Source: Betaproteobacteria bacterium UBA931 (GTDB lineage Bacteria > Pseudomonadota > Gammaproteobacteria > Burkholderiales > Casimicrobiaceae). From it: 16,762 nt of DNA. The notes beneath the pieces are model-generated. The model worked only from the letters and a program-made list of their open reading frames with translations, was not told where the DNA came from and ran no database searches. This document shows positions 7,929 through 15,656 of the stretch, piece by piece (positions within the stretch are counted from its first letter, which is position 1; each line of letters begins with the position of its first letter). The position numbers and the translations under genes are program-made. The stretch lies in the NCBI GenBank assembly GCA_002293615.1, contig DBDN01000027.1, positions 21,358-38,119 on the forward strand, given 5' to 3'.

Positions 7929-9697
7929 ATCATCCTCACTCTCAAAACGATAACCAATTCGCGGCTCGCATGCGCCTTGTTTTCTTCACCAAACACATTG
8001 CCTACGATAGGAATATCATTAAGCCCCGGCAAGCCGTTCTTATCCGTTGACTTGTTCTGATCAATCAAACCGCCGATCATAACCATATCGCCATCGCCAA
8101 GATTGAGCGTGGTAGTCAATCCTTTGTAATTGATCATGGGCAATGTGACATAGTTACCACCGCCCACTTGGACCAGTTGCAGCGTTTCCGGAATCACTTC
8201 GGTTTGCATCGGATGAACCAGCAACTCAATCCGACCATTTTCGTGAATATATGGAATAACACCAACCACAACACCAGAGAAAAGCGCATCCGTTTCCACA
8301 TCAGCCGTCGTCGTGGATGCGCCGCCACCGGGCACATTGGTGGTGGAGCTGGTTTTCGAGATATAACGAATATTGGTGCCCACACTCAACAACGCCGGCG
8401 TTCCGTTTCTGACGCGTACGCTCGGATTCGATAAAACCCGCAATTCTCCGAACGAGCTTAATGCCTTGAGCGTTGCCGAAAAACGGTCATCGCCATAACT
8501 AACGCCCAGCCCGCGATCGCCTGCCGGCTGCCCGATAATCTGGGCAGGAATATTGATAATGCGATCTGCCAGACTTCCTCCGGGAAAAACGGACATTCCT
8601 TCCTGCAACCGTAACGGGTTGGCGCCATAGATACCGGCAACATTGTTGCGCAATAAAGTCCAATCCACGCCAAACTGATAACCATCATTCAACTGAACGT
8701 CTATCAACTGCGCCTCAACTTGCACCTGGCGGCGCAATACATTCTTGTTACGCTCGACCAAACGCCCGATGGCACGCATTTGCGAAGGACGTGCCTTGAC
8801 ATAAAGCGTGCCGGTCAAACGGTTCAAACTATAGGCAACGGGTATTTCCGGCGGAAGTTCTTTTTGGACAATCTTGCCCTCGGCGTCCAATGTCGAAGTG
8901 ATTTTTGGCATCAATTGCTGACGTTGGTCGTCCACACGCCCATCCGTTTTTCCAAGCACCTGCCGGACGGCGCGCTCCAATTCCTCATAAGGATCGATTT
9001 GTTTTGAGGTGTCTCCTCTAATGTTGAAATCGGCGCGCAACGCATCATCGGAGCTGCCCGACGAACCCGAATCACCGGATGAGGAGTTGTTACTGCCAAA
9101 AACATCGCCACCGGCAGAAAGATTGATCGACAAGTTGGTATTTAAAAAACCGGCATTGTAAATTCTTTCTTCGAGCATATTGATAACCAGCGCGCCGTTG
9201 CGGATATCGCCATGCAAGTCAAAAGCTTCAAGAATATGGTTATACACTTCTCGAGCCGTCACATTCCGCAAATAAAGGCTGGTTTTATTTACTTGTTGAA
9301 GCACGAGCGGATCAACGATCAAGTTCATTCCCAACTGATCGGCAAGTGTCCATAACAATTTGCCGATATCCGTATCATACATATTGATGGTCACGATCTT
9401 GTTTTCCAACGGATCGTATCGAGGCGGAACAGGTTTGACGGCGACCTCAAAAGCCGCAACGCGCTCCAACTCCGCCCGAAGAGCATCGTAATTTGTCATC
9501 AGCTTTTCTGACTCGCCGACAACCGCTTCATTCATTCCGGTGACCGGAATGGGTTCACTCGCTTCCAGCGCATTAAAACTCCGATAAGTACCGCAACTGC
9601 TCAGCAGAAATACCGCTATGGCACAACCACCTATCAGTGTATTAAGTGACACTTTCGATACGGAATGCGCCTTGACGCACAAAGAGTTTATTCTCAT
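7925..9697 (-). CDS. mshL: Outer-membrane secretin, lipoprotein (MshL/PilQ family)
   Basis: This 590-aa protein forms the outer-membrane channel through which the pilus emerges. The signal peptide ends with a lipobox LSSC35, so it is probably a lipoprotein, as in MshL-type secretins. An STN/N0-like domain lies at about 100-175 (VTINMYDTDIGKLLWTLADQ), followed by a Ser/Gly-rich linker (203-216), an N1-like region (about 285-320) and the secretin core (about 325-590). The core contains VEAQLIDV, the hallmark stretch VLSNPSVRVRNGTPALLSVG, and the C-terminal signature MVMIGGLID...GLPGLNDIPIVGNVFG. The start is supported by GGGGA six bases upstream of ATG 9697. The gene lies 25 bases after the preceding prepilin and overlaps the TPR gene. 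Confidence 0.96.
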   Translation of the reverse strand: MRINSLCVKAHSVSKVSLNTLIGGCAIAVFLLSSCGTYRSFNALEASEPIPVTGMNEAVVGESEKLMTNYDALRAELERVAAFEVAVKPVPPRYDPLENKIVTINMYDTDIGKLLWTLADQLGMNLIVDPLVLQQVNKTSLYLRNVTAREVYNHILEAFDLHGDIRNGALVINMLEERIYNAGFLNTNLSINLSAGGDVFGSNNSSSGDSGSSGSSDDALRADFNIRGDTSKQIDPYEELERAVRQVLGKTDGRVDDQRQQLMPKITSTLDAEGKIVQKELPPEIPVAYSLNRLTGTLYVKARPSQMRAIGRLVERNKNVLRRQVQVEAQLIDVQLNDGYQFGVDWTLLRNNVAGIYGANPLRLQEGMSVFPGGSLADRIINIPAQIIGQPAGDRGLGVSYGDDRFSATLKALSSFGELRVLSNPSVRVRNGTPALLSVGTNIRYISKTSSTTNVPGGGASTTTADVETDALFSGVVVGVIPYIHENGRIELLVHPMQTEVIPETLQLVQVGGGNYVTLPMINYKGLTTTLNLGDGDMVMIGGLIDQNKSTDKNGLPGLNDIPIVGNVFGEENKAHASRELVIVLRVRMI

Positions 9698-9722
9698 GTT
9701 GCTTCCCCAATTGATCCAATTT

Positions 9723-10463
9723 TCAATTAATATGCTCTGTTAACCATCCGATAAGTGCATTAGGTGATTCGACTGCCACGACATCATCGTAATTCCATGC
9801 TAAAGACTGCAATGGTGATGCAATACAATTATCCGCATTCGCATTTTCCCCATCCAATAAACCGCTCCCGCTATCGTTATCTTTATTCGTATTCGGCACG
9901 ATCAGCACAAATGCCGGGTGCGTCGAAACGCTTGTGCCGCAGTTGGATGAACCATCCGAATTCACGCCCGCTACGTATATATGGCTGCTGTTTACCGCCG
10001 CAGGAATCTGCATCAATGCGGTAATGGCATCGCCCAAATTCATATAATCCGGCGCACCTTCTTCATCGCCGGTGCGTTCCTCCAGAACCGTAATATCATT
10101 AGGCGATGCGGCACGATAAACACCGTAAGTCATTCGATTGTTTTCACTCGGCGTCGATCCGATAGAGTAATACGGCACATAACCGATTTCGCCATTCTGA
10201 CTGCACGCTCCACTTGAGTTGCGATCTTCGTAACCATCGGCATTGAAATCGGGGCAGGGAAGGCGTTTATTGGCCAGTGCGTAATAGCGCAAAGCTTCGC
10301 GCACGGCCTCTTCCTCCGCTTGCGCCTGCTGTTGCTGACGAACATCGTCGACGCCCGAAAAAGCAAATTTGGCAAGAAGACTCAATACGCCAATCACCAC
10401 CAGAACCAATAGCAGTTCCAGAAGACTAAAGCCATACTGTCGCGAGCAAACGCCCGAAACCAT
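9723..10463 (-). CDS. Prepilin, minor pilin of the RLPCP group (246 aa)
   Basis: The prepilin signal is clear: an 11-residue leader ending RQYG, then FSLLELLLVLVVIGVL with Glu5. The start at 10463 is preferred over an in-frame ATG at 10499 because AAGGGG lies seven bases upstream and the codon directly follows the previous stop; the longer start would sit inside the upstream gene. Residues 67-80 carry RLPCPDFNADGYED, whose DFNADGYED part resembles a dockerin-like calcium loop. A later segment VLIVPNTNKDNDSG...LLDGENANA and the near-terminal WNYDD align with equivalent parts of the two giant prepilins, but this protein ends about 20 residues after YDD. It therefore appears to represent the minimal pilin domain to which the giants have added modules. 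Four Cys (70, 87, 175, 213) could form two disulfides. It sits between the inner-membrane alignment genes and the secretin. Confidence 0.9.
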   Translation of the reverse strand: MVSGVCSRQYGFSLLELLLVLVVIGVLSLLAKFAFSGVDDVRQQQQAQAEEEAVREALRYYALANKRLPCPDFNADGYEDRNSSGACSQNGEIGYVPYYSIGSTPSENNRMTYGVYRAASPNDITVLEERTGDEEGAPDYMNLGDAITALMQIPAAVNSSHIYVAGVNSDGSSNCGTSVSTHPAFVLIVPNTNKDNDSGSGLLDGENANADNCIASPLQSLAWNYDDVVAVESPNALIGWLTEHIN

Positions 10464-10464
10464 T

Positions 10465-11115
10465 TCATAACCCCTTCTGATCCTTTTCTGTGTCCGCAAC
10501 AGGCGGTACCCCCAAAGCTCCTTCAGAACCGCCAGCCATAATATTTGGGTTTAAATCACCCTGCATGCCCTGAATTTTTTTCGTGATTTCGAGAATCCGG
10601 TTTTGGTCCCGTTCCGGCTTTTTGCTTTCTTCCTCCAACTTTTTAGCCAATACCTGAATTTCCTGAGCGACCCGCAAATTTTGCCGAAGCGTATTAAGAT
10701 CGATGCCGCCGATTACCGATGTTCCCTGAATATCAACAAGTTCACCAAGTAATCGGTCGAGTTCATCAATATCCGGCGTCTTACCGTTGACAGAAATTTC
10801 CTTGAATTTGGCCTGCAATTCTTTTAACCGGGCCATTTTGGTTTCCTGCATTTGCCGTTCCGTCCGTATGGCGGCAGAATCTTTGCTGATCGGCGCTTTT
10901 TGTAAATAGCGATCAAGTTCCGGCGAAAGCTGTTGCGTCGGTCGTGGCGGTGTTGTTTTTTGCGTTATAACCTGTGATTCGTTTTTTGTCGGCGAAAGAG
11001 CGCCGAGCGCCGCCGGCCGCTCATACACGATAAACAAAATTGCCGCCAGAGCAATAATCACGACAATTAACACCACAATAATCATCGTCTGCAACCTGAC
11101 CATCGCCACCATCAT
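10465..11115 (-). CDS. Bitopic coiled-coil protein of unknown family in pilus operon
   Basis: This 216-aa protein has a single strong membrane helix near residues 10-31 with little before it, then a Pro/Thr-rich linker (45-62) and two charged, probably coiled-coil segments (about 75-107 and 150-184), ending in a Gly/Pro-rich acidic tail. I do not recognise a family. Topology is most likely N-in with a periplasmic body, like the alignment-complex proteins encoded next to it. It begins as an ATGA overlap with the PilP-like gene; GGAGG is two bases before ATG 11115 and five before ATG 11112, so the second Met is the better-spaced start. It occupies a place with no counterpart in the canonical mshI-J-K-L order, and may be an extra structural subunit or a diverged PilO-type partner. 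Confidence 0.75.
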   Translation of the reverse strand: MMVAMVRLQTMIIVVLIVVIIALAAILFIVYERPAALGALSPTKNESQVITQKTTPPRPTQQLSPELDRYLQKAPISKDSAAIRTERQMQETKMARLKELQAKFKEISVNGKTPDIDELDRLLGELVDIQGTSVIGGIDLNTLRQNLRVAQEIQVLAKKLEEESKKPERDQNRILEITKKIQGMQGDLNPNIMAGGSEGALGVPPVADTEKDQKGL

Positions 11116-11807
11116 TTCCTCCCCGATTCCGAATACGTCGATAGTGATTGGGGAACGCTAAAGCTGTATTCTTTTTTGTTCTTGCTGATGACCACATGGT
11201 CGTTATTAATTGCCGTTACACGTGAACCATCGCTTAACGATTCCCCTTCTTGAACAAAAACGCCATTGACAATGGCGCGTCGGATATCAGGCGAAACATA
11301 AATGAAAGAAACATGATGAAGGTCGCGTATTGGTTTCTGAACAGCAGGTTCTTTAGTCAACATGGCTTCGTTCTGTGTACGATTCACCACAACCGGCGTC
11401 GTATAACCGCTGCCAATATAATTCGGTTGCGCCGTACTCTTTGACAACAACTCGGCAAAACGGGAAACGCCAGCGCGCTCATCTCGACGATTGCCGTCGT
11501 CGAACACCGGAAAAACATTTTCATTGTTTGCTGCGGCAAATCGGGCAGTCTCTACTTGTTTTGGCACGCTCCGTGCTGACAGCAAATCATCCGGGGCGCT
11601 CAGCGAAAAATTACCCGATAATTGCAACCGCTCAATCTCATGCAAAGCCACCTCGGTTTTTCGTAATTCAGCGGCCGTAGTGGAAACACTCCGTCCGTCA
11701 GAATACGTCAATGCCGAATAACGCGACTCTTGTTTTAATAAAAAAGCCGCAACAGCAAAAACCGCCATAATGCTGACAAGCAATATCAAAATGCTGATAT
11801 TTTTCAT
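11112..11807 (-). CDS. PilP/GspC/MshK-like periplasmic linker protein
   Basis: This 231-aa protein has an N-terminal hydrophobic anchor (about residues 4-24), a long polar linker, and a compact C-terminal domain (about 165-219) with the pattern VSFIYVSPDIRRAIVNGVFV, QEGESLSDG, VTAINNDHVVISKNKK. That arrangement (a processed-sequence strand, A-I-N/V-NG, G-E/D-xL, I-x-x-D-x-V-x-I) is typical of the small beta domain in GspC HR, PilP and MshK proteins, which binds the secretin N-terminal domains. It likely bridges the inner-membrane alignment complex to the secretin encoded downstream. Its start overlaps the GspL-like gene by ATGA, and its own stop overlaps the next start in the same way. The domain call rests on pattern, not on a search. 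Confidence 0.72.
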   Translation of the reverse strand: MKNISILILLVSIMAVFAVAAFLLKQESRYSALTYSDGRSVSTTAAELRKTEVALHEIERLQLSGNFSLSAPDDLLSARSVPKQVETARFAAANNENVFPVFDDGNRRDERAGVSRFAELLSKSTAQPNYIGSGYTTPVVVNRTQNEAMLTKEPAVQKPIRDLHHVSFIYVSPDIRRAIVNGVFVQEGESLSDGSRVTAINNDHVVISKNKKEYSFSVPQSLSTYSESGRK

Positions 11808-13120
11808 ATGCCCGTTCCTTCATCTTCAGATACAGGCTGCAAACGATACGCAAATGAGCCGTTGCGTCTCATGTTGGCACCGGATATCGAATCAATTGCT
11901 TTCGGCGCGAAACCAAGTCCTCTCAATTGCTCGACAAAATCTGCCAGTGGCTTATCGCTACCGCCCACCTGTTCAATCCAGCCCTCAATAACAATATTAT
12001 TGTTGTCCGGTTGTATTTGTACGCGCAGTATTTTGACATTTTCGCCTGCGGCAAACCGCAAATTGCGCAGGAAACCGTAAGGATCAATGCTGTGTTCCGC
12101 TTTGGCAACCAGGCCGATAAAATCCCGTGTTGCGTAAAACTGTTTGCCTTGCCGAATTGCCGTCGCTTTCCCTTGCAGATTTTGTGCAATCTTCTGCGCT
12201 TCGGATGCATTTTGTCCAACCTGCACCGATATGGCTCTGGCTTGCAACAATGACATCAAGCCCCAGACAAAAAGTCCTGCGGCGATAACACCGATACAAC
12301 AAGCGATCCGCATCAGATTTTTTTCGGCAAAATAACTTGCCTTACCCGATATTGGGTTAGCGGCAAGCTTTTCTGAAAAACGGGCGCGTAACGCTGAAAG
12401 CGATGCGTAAATTTGGCCGCCACCCTTTTTTGTATACATCTCTGCGGCGACAACGGATACTTTGGTGTCTGTGGCTTCCTGAAAAATTTTAGCCAGCGCC
12501 GCCTCTTCGCCGGAAGACACGGCGCCAAGAGAATACCAACCCCATTTCAGCAGCCGTCCTGCTCCTTCCTCCTGGTGTTTTTTGACGCGTTCTGCCAATG
12601 TCCTGGCGGCAATATGCAAATCGTCCTCGCTGTCGCTCAACGCCAGAACCGAAAAATAATCCATCGTTTTCTTCTGGCGGAGAAGAAGTGAAAACCTTCT
12701 GCCCGAATGAAAAACCACGCCCTCATTCTCGCGCGAAAGCAGGTCATACATTAACGTCGTTTGGGGTATCAGCAAACAGTGTTCTTTTTGCGCATGTACC
12801 CAGGATTGCATATTCTGCCAAAGATTCATCGGCACAGCCGTATATAAAACCTGATATCCGCCGTCGGTCTGCACGCCGTGGTGAATAAGGATTTTGACTT
12901 CGCCGTCAATCAGACCGTCATCGCGCAATCGCCGGCCGATCAATGACCCCGCATAACTGGATTTATTGTTGACCGTTGAAACACCGCTGATGGCGCCGTC
13001 AAAATCGGTCAACACATAAACCGGCGATTCGATTTTCGGATAATCCCGCAATGGAATAGCTTGCCTCTTTTCAAACAAGCTCCATTTCCCATCCGCATGG
13101 AGAAGTATCGCGTTATCCAT
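11804..13120 (-). CDS. GspL-like inner-membrane protein, PilM/PilN hybrid (MshI-like)
   Basis: This 438-aa protein has a cytoplasmic N-terminal part (about 1-265), one membrane helix (about 270-293, IACCIGVIAAGLFVWGLM) and a periplasmic C-terminal part with a coiled segment (300-325) and a ferredoxin-like region (about 345-430: LRNLRFAAGENVKILRVQIQ, IVIEGWIEQ). This is the layout of GspL, where a PilM-like actin fold and a PilN-like partner are joined in one chain. The N-terminal region lacks clear actin-type nucleotide-binding motifs, so it may be a degenerate scaffold. The start follows the previous stop by one base (TGA-A-ATG) and has GGGGGA four bases upstream. Its role would be to connect the cytoplasmic ATPase with the periplasmic alignment complex. 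Confidence 0.75.
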   Translation of the reverse strand: MDNAILLHADGKWSLFEKRQAIPLRDYPKIESPVYVLTDFDGAISGVSTVNNKSSYAGSLIGRRLRDDGLIDGEVKILIHHGVQTDGGYQVLYTAVPMNLWQNMQSWVHAQKEHCLLIPQTTLMYDLLSRENEGVVFHSGRRFSLLLRQKKTMDYFSVLALSDSEDDLHIAARTLAERVKKHQEEGAGRLLKWGWYSLGAVSSGEEAALAKIFQEATDTKVSVVAAEMYTKKGGGQIYASLSALRARFSEKLAANPISGKASYFAEKNLMRIACCIGVIAAGLFVWGLMSLLQARAISVQVGQNASEAQKIAQNLQGKATAIRQGKQFYATRDFIGLVAKAEHSIDPYGFLRNLRFAAGENVKILRVQIQPDNNNIVIEGWIEQVGGSDKPLADFVEQLRGLGFAPKAIDSISGANMRRNGSFAYRLQPVSEDEGTGI

Positions 13121-13121
13121 T

Positions 13122-13622
13122 TCATCCCCCTGTCCGAAATACCGCCGTACCGCGAGCGGTCAGCAACAATGGCGTGTTGGGACGATCGGAAATGTTGAAC
13201 AACCCTTCGTCGCCGCGCGTGACCGAAATATCAAATTCCTCGATATTGAATAATCGATCCCCGGTACGCGCAACCGACAATAAAAGCTCATTGGCTTCGT
13301 GACGCGTGATTTGTGCCTGCTTCAGATTGATCCGACGCTCGGCCCAGCCGTCCGGCGATAATCCGTGTGATGTCGCCGAACGCATCATTTGTTGCGCCTT
13401 CTCATTGAACAAGGCAACGTCTCTTGCTTCTTCTTCTTTCCAGAGCGCTTCCTGATGTGTTTGTCGGCTGACCGCTGCATTGACCTGGCTTTGCCTGAGA
13501 TTCTGCCGGGCATAAACGAGAAACGCTGTCGCCAAAAATAAAAGTATTAACATGCCGACCGCAAACAGCAGTCTTTTTTTTCGCTGTGTCTGCCACTGAT
13601 TTGAAAAAGATTGTGCGTTCAT
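13122..13622 (-). CDS. PilO/GspM/MshJ-like bitopic inner-membrane protein
   Basis: This 166-aa protein has a basic N-terminus (RKKR), one membrane helix (about 17-38), a charged coiled-coil stretch (about 40-75) and a small C-terminal domain with beta-strand character (FNIEEFDISVT, PLLLTARGTAVF). This is the general plan of PilO, GspM and MshJ, which dimerise with the PilN/GspL component. The start at 13622 forms an ATGA overlap with the preceding pilin gene; an in-frame ATG at 13637 would add five residues but lies inside the pilin gene with no ribosome site. The gene is followed one base later by its GspL-like partner. The call rests on topology, size and context. Confidence 0.72.
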   Translation of the reverse strand: MNAQSFSNQWQTQRKKRLLFAVGMLILLFLATAFLVYARQNLRQSQVNAAVSRQTHQEALWKEEEARDVALFNEKAQQMMRSATSHGLSPDGWAERRINLKQAQITRHEANELLLSVARTGDRLFNIEEFDISVTRGDEGLFNISDRPNTPLLLTARGTAVFRTGG

Positions 13623-14473
13623 TGATCCATTACCCATTGCGCTGTCAAAAGAACGATACGGTCTTCATCACGGCCGCTGCCTTGCCCGTCCGCTGTTTGG
13701 TATGCGGCATCGTTCATGGCATAAGTATTATTGGCGCTCCATTCGCGCCCCGGTTGCTGACTCGAAGGCTCCTCCGAGTTCAACCGATCATCTTGTTGCC
13801 GAAACCGACCCTCAAGCGCGTCGGCCTTGCCATCAACCAGCTGATCCAGATAACGCGCCAGATCCGGCGTCAACCCGCGTAAAACCATAACATTGCCCGC
13901 TCCGCTGATCGTCGAGGGCGGATTCCACTGAAAACAAACCTGCAATTCGGTAGCATTACCGTTGCTGTCGGTATAAACATAACGATCTTCCATGCTCTCA
14001 GCGCGTCCCGGCGGCATCCGAATACCTATTTGCCTCATGAGATCCCGCAAATCCTGATTGGCAAGATTGCGATCGTCCACACCGACCGAGTTTTTCGGAT
14101 ACCCTTGCCCGTGGCAAATCTTCAAACCGGTATTGCTGTAATTTTCCGGCAATCCGGCAATCGTGCTGAAAGTACCGCCACGACCATCAGAGCCGCCGCC
14201 AATCACCGCCTCTTTTCCGTTCACCATATAAGTCGGCGCGATTTGGCTGTCACCGAGTACCACGCCGGCACGCTGAAAATATTCGTCGTAGCCTTTTTTC
14301 CACTCAAAAACAAATTTATTTGCAATCTTGTGGTACTCGGCATTGCGCTGCACATCTTTTCCGACCGTGACCATCGCACCAAGCACCAACCCGATCAGAA
14401 CCAGAACAAAAGCCATTTCCAGCAACGTAAACCCGGTCTGTTTGACCATAAACAGTTTTCGATCTGCTCTCAT
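13619..14473 (-). CDS. Type IV prepilin, second tandem paralogue (284 aa)
   Basis: The prepilin signal is a 14-residue leader ending VKQTG, then FTLLEMAFVLVLIGLVLGA with Glu5. It is a paralogue of the preceding gene: both share GKDVQRNAEY after the helix, RMPPGRAE..EDRYVY, QVCFQWN, GAGNVMV..GL.PDLAR.LDQ, EG.FRQQ and a C-terminus ending RDED...MxQ. Cys120 (ICHG-type) and Cys180 (QVCFQW) are conserved in both and probably form a disulfide. The start is supported by GGGAG nine bases upstream and by an equal leader length in the paralogue. It lies 13 bases after that gene. Its size exceeds a typical 150-170-aa major pilin. It may be a second major subunit or a specialised minor pilin. Confidence 0.92.
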   Translation of the reverse strand: MRADRKLFMVKQTGFTLLEMAFVLVLIGLVLGAMVTVGKDVQRNAEYHKIANKFVFEWKKGYDEYFQRAGVVLGDSQIAPTYMVNGKEAVIGGGSDGRGGTFSTIAGLPENYSNTGLKICHGQGYPKNSVGVDDRNLANQDLRDLMRQIGIRMPPGRAESMEDRYVYTDSNGNATELQVCFQWNPPSTISGAGNVMVLRGLTPDLARYLDQLVDGKADALEGRFRQQDDRLNSEEPSSQQPGREWSANNTYAMNDAAYQTADGQGSGRDEDRIVLLTAQWVMDQ

Positions 14474-14486
14474 GCTTGCCGGCTCC

Positions 14487-15299
14487 CTATTGATTCATCT
14501 TGTAAATGGCCACGACTGTCTGCACCTGATCCTCATCCCGTTCGCGTCCCATCGTCGTCGCCGTACCGGTAGCACCATCATATTCAACAGTATTATTGGT
14601 ATCCCATTCGACACCGGCTACATTGTGTGTCGTATTGCTGACGCCTTGTTGACGAAACATTCCTTCGCGCGCATCCGGCTTACCGTCGATCATTTGATCC
14701 AGTGAACGCGCCAAATCCGGGATCAACCCGGTAATTACCATCACATTACCGGCACCTTCCGGCATTTCCGGATTGTTCCATTGGAAGCAAACCTGTACTT
14801 CCTGTGGGTTACCGTTGGTGTCGAGATACACATAGCGGTCTTCACGCCCTTCAGCGCGCCCCGGAGGCATCCGCACACCGGCTTTTTGCATCAAATTACG
14901 CAAATCAAACTCCGTATTCGTTTGCATCGTTCGTGTCATTTTCGGCCCAACAGCGCCGTGACAAATCGCCGGCGGCGCTGTTACACTGAGCATATTTTGC
15001 CCGGATACGACACCATCCGCGGCAACCGCTGTGTTGTAATTGGCGCCATTGACCATGTAACGCGGCTCTTGCTGCATATCGCCGAGCGGATAACCGGTAC
15101 GTTGCACATAAGCGTTATAACTGACCGCCCACTGATCGATAAATTTCTGCTTGATCTTGGCGTATTCAGCATTACGCTGAACATCCTTACCGATAGAAAC
15201 TGCGCCAAGGATCAATCCAATGATGACCAGCACCACAGCCATTTCAACTAATGTAAAACCACGACTCTTCCGCAATTTATTCTCCGCAAAGATTTTCAT
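14487..15299 (-). CDS. Type IV prepilin, first tandem paralogue (270 aa), probable major pilin
   Basis: The leader of 14 residues ends RKSRG, followed by FTLVEMAVVLVIIGLILGA with Glu5. The globular part holds Cys113 and Cys171, RMPPGRAE (143-150), and a DTNGNPQE turn (160-167), all shared with the next gene. The start at 15299 is preferred over ATG 15317 because GGAG lies six bases upstream and the leader then matches the paralogue. It is the first confident gene of the operon, directly behind the AT-rich promoter region, the usual place for an abundantly made subunit, so it is the best candidate for the major pilin. That role is inference from position; the prepilin call itself is secure. 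Confidence 0.92.
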   Translation of the reverse strand: MKIFAENKLRKSRGFTLVEMAVVLVIIGLILGAVSIGKDVQRNAEYAKIKQKFIDQWAVSYNAYVQRTGYPLGDMQQEPRYMVNGANYNTAVAADGVVSGQNMLSVTAPPAICHGAVGPKMTRTMQTNTEFDLRNLMQKAGVRMPPGRAEGREDRYVYLDTNGNPQEVQVCFQWNNPEMPEGAGNVMVITGLIPDLARSLDQMIDGKPDAREGMFRQQGVSNTTHNVAGVEWDTNNTVEYDGATGTATTMGRERDEDQVQTVVAIYKMNQ

Positions 15300-15481
15300 A
15301 ACCAACTCCAGACACAAAAGTTAATAAACGTGATAAGCGCATTAAAGATGAAACGCCATCCTTTTTCAGAAAGCGCCCGCCGCCATCGAGTGAAACCATG
15401 AGTAAAGTGACGCGGCGGATCGACAGTAAAATCACATTGCCGTAGAACGGTTTTTGAATGCCCTGTCTCGTTGCCATCCAC
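15296..15481 (-). CDS. Possible small leader protein (61 aa) coupled to the first pilin
   Basis: An ORF from GTG 15481 ends WSWL with its TGA overlapping the pilin start as ATGA, the same coupling used between many genes downstream. The product is basic, with a C-terminal aromatic/hydrophobic stretch (GWRFIFNALITFINFCVWSWL shortened: GWRFIFNALI, then FINFCVWSWL) that could be a membrane tail. No strong ribosome site precedes GTG 15481. A competing ORF in another frame from ATG 15477 runs 66 codons past the pilin start. No family is recognised. It may be a leader peptide that sets pilin translation, or chance. Confidence 0.28.
   Translation of the reverse strand: MDGNETGHSKTVLRQCDFTVDPPRHFTHGFTRWRRALSEKGWRFIFNALITFINFCVWSWL
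15377..15418 (-). promoter_or_regulatory. GC-rich inverted repeat in the leader
   Basis: CCGCCGC (15377-15383) and GCGGCGG (15412-15418) are perfect 7-base complementary arms with a 28-base loop. There is no T-run after it in the transcribed direction, so it is not an evident terminator. It lies inside the possible leader ORF and could be a chance coding repeat or a leader structure. Confidence 0.25.
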
Positions 15482-15518
15482 TCCACTTTCAATTTAACAA
15501 CCACACCGATAGCAGCAC

Positions 15519-15538
15519 TTTTTGTAAAGTTACAAAAA
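15519..15538. promoter_or_regulatory. 20-bp dyad, operator candidate
   Basis: TTTTTGTAA and TTACAAAAA are perfect 9-base inverted arms around a 2-base centre (AG). The core TGTAAAGTTACA has the size and symmetry of a site for a dimeric helix-turn-helix regulator. It lies about 220 bases upstream of the first pilin start in the AT-rich region. The binding protein is unknown. Confidence 0.45.
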
Positions 15539-15601
15539 CAAGCCTTAATAATCCATACTTTCAAGGTCATTAAAAATATGTAGAAATACAGCATATCCGA
15601 T

Positions 15602-15627
15602 TGTTTTATAAATAAAATTACAAAACA
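15602..15627. promoter_or_regulatory. Imperfect 26-bp dyad, second operator candidate
   Basis: TGTTTTATAA and TTACAAAACA are 10-base inverted arms with one mismatch and a 6-base spacer. The right arm read in reverse (TGTTTTGTAA) resembles the arm of the dyad at 15519-15538, and a further TGTTTTGTTAA lies at 15650-15660. The repetition suggests several sites for one regulator, though AT-richness alone can produce such matches. Confidence 0.35.
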
Positions 15628-15656
15628 CATACCGCTTACTTGCCATTAATGTTTTG

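Noticed and set aside
4289..9697. Calling the cluster a type II secretion system
   Set aside because: The lipoprotein secretin, TPR gene, MshEN-containing ATPase and the secretin-TPR-ATPase-platform order fit MSHA-like pili better, although the GspL-like and GspK-like traits are noted.
15300..15500. c-di-GMP (GEMM) riboswitch in the leader, suggested by the MshEN domain
   Set aside because: The conserved core sequences of GEMM aptamers are not visible in the leader.
15277..15630. 117-codon minus-strand ORF across the promoter region
   Set aside because: It runs through the AT-rich dyads and past the pilin start out of frame; its second half has no better support than the shorter coupled ORF.
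15628..15650. Possible sigma-54 -24 element (TGGCAAG)
   Set aside because: The required GC at the -12 position with correct spacing is absent.
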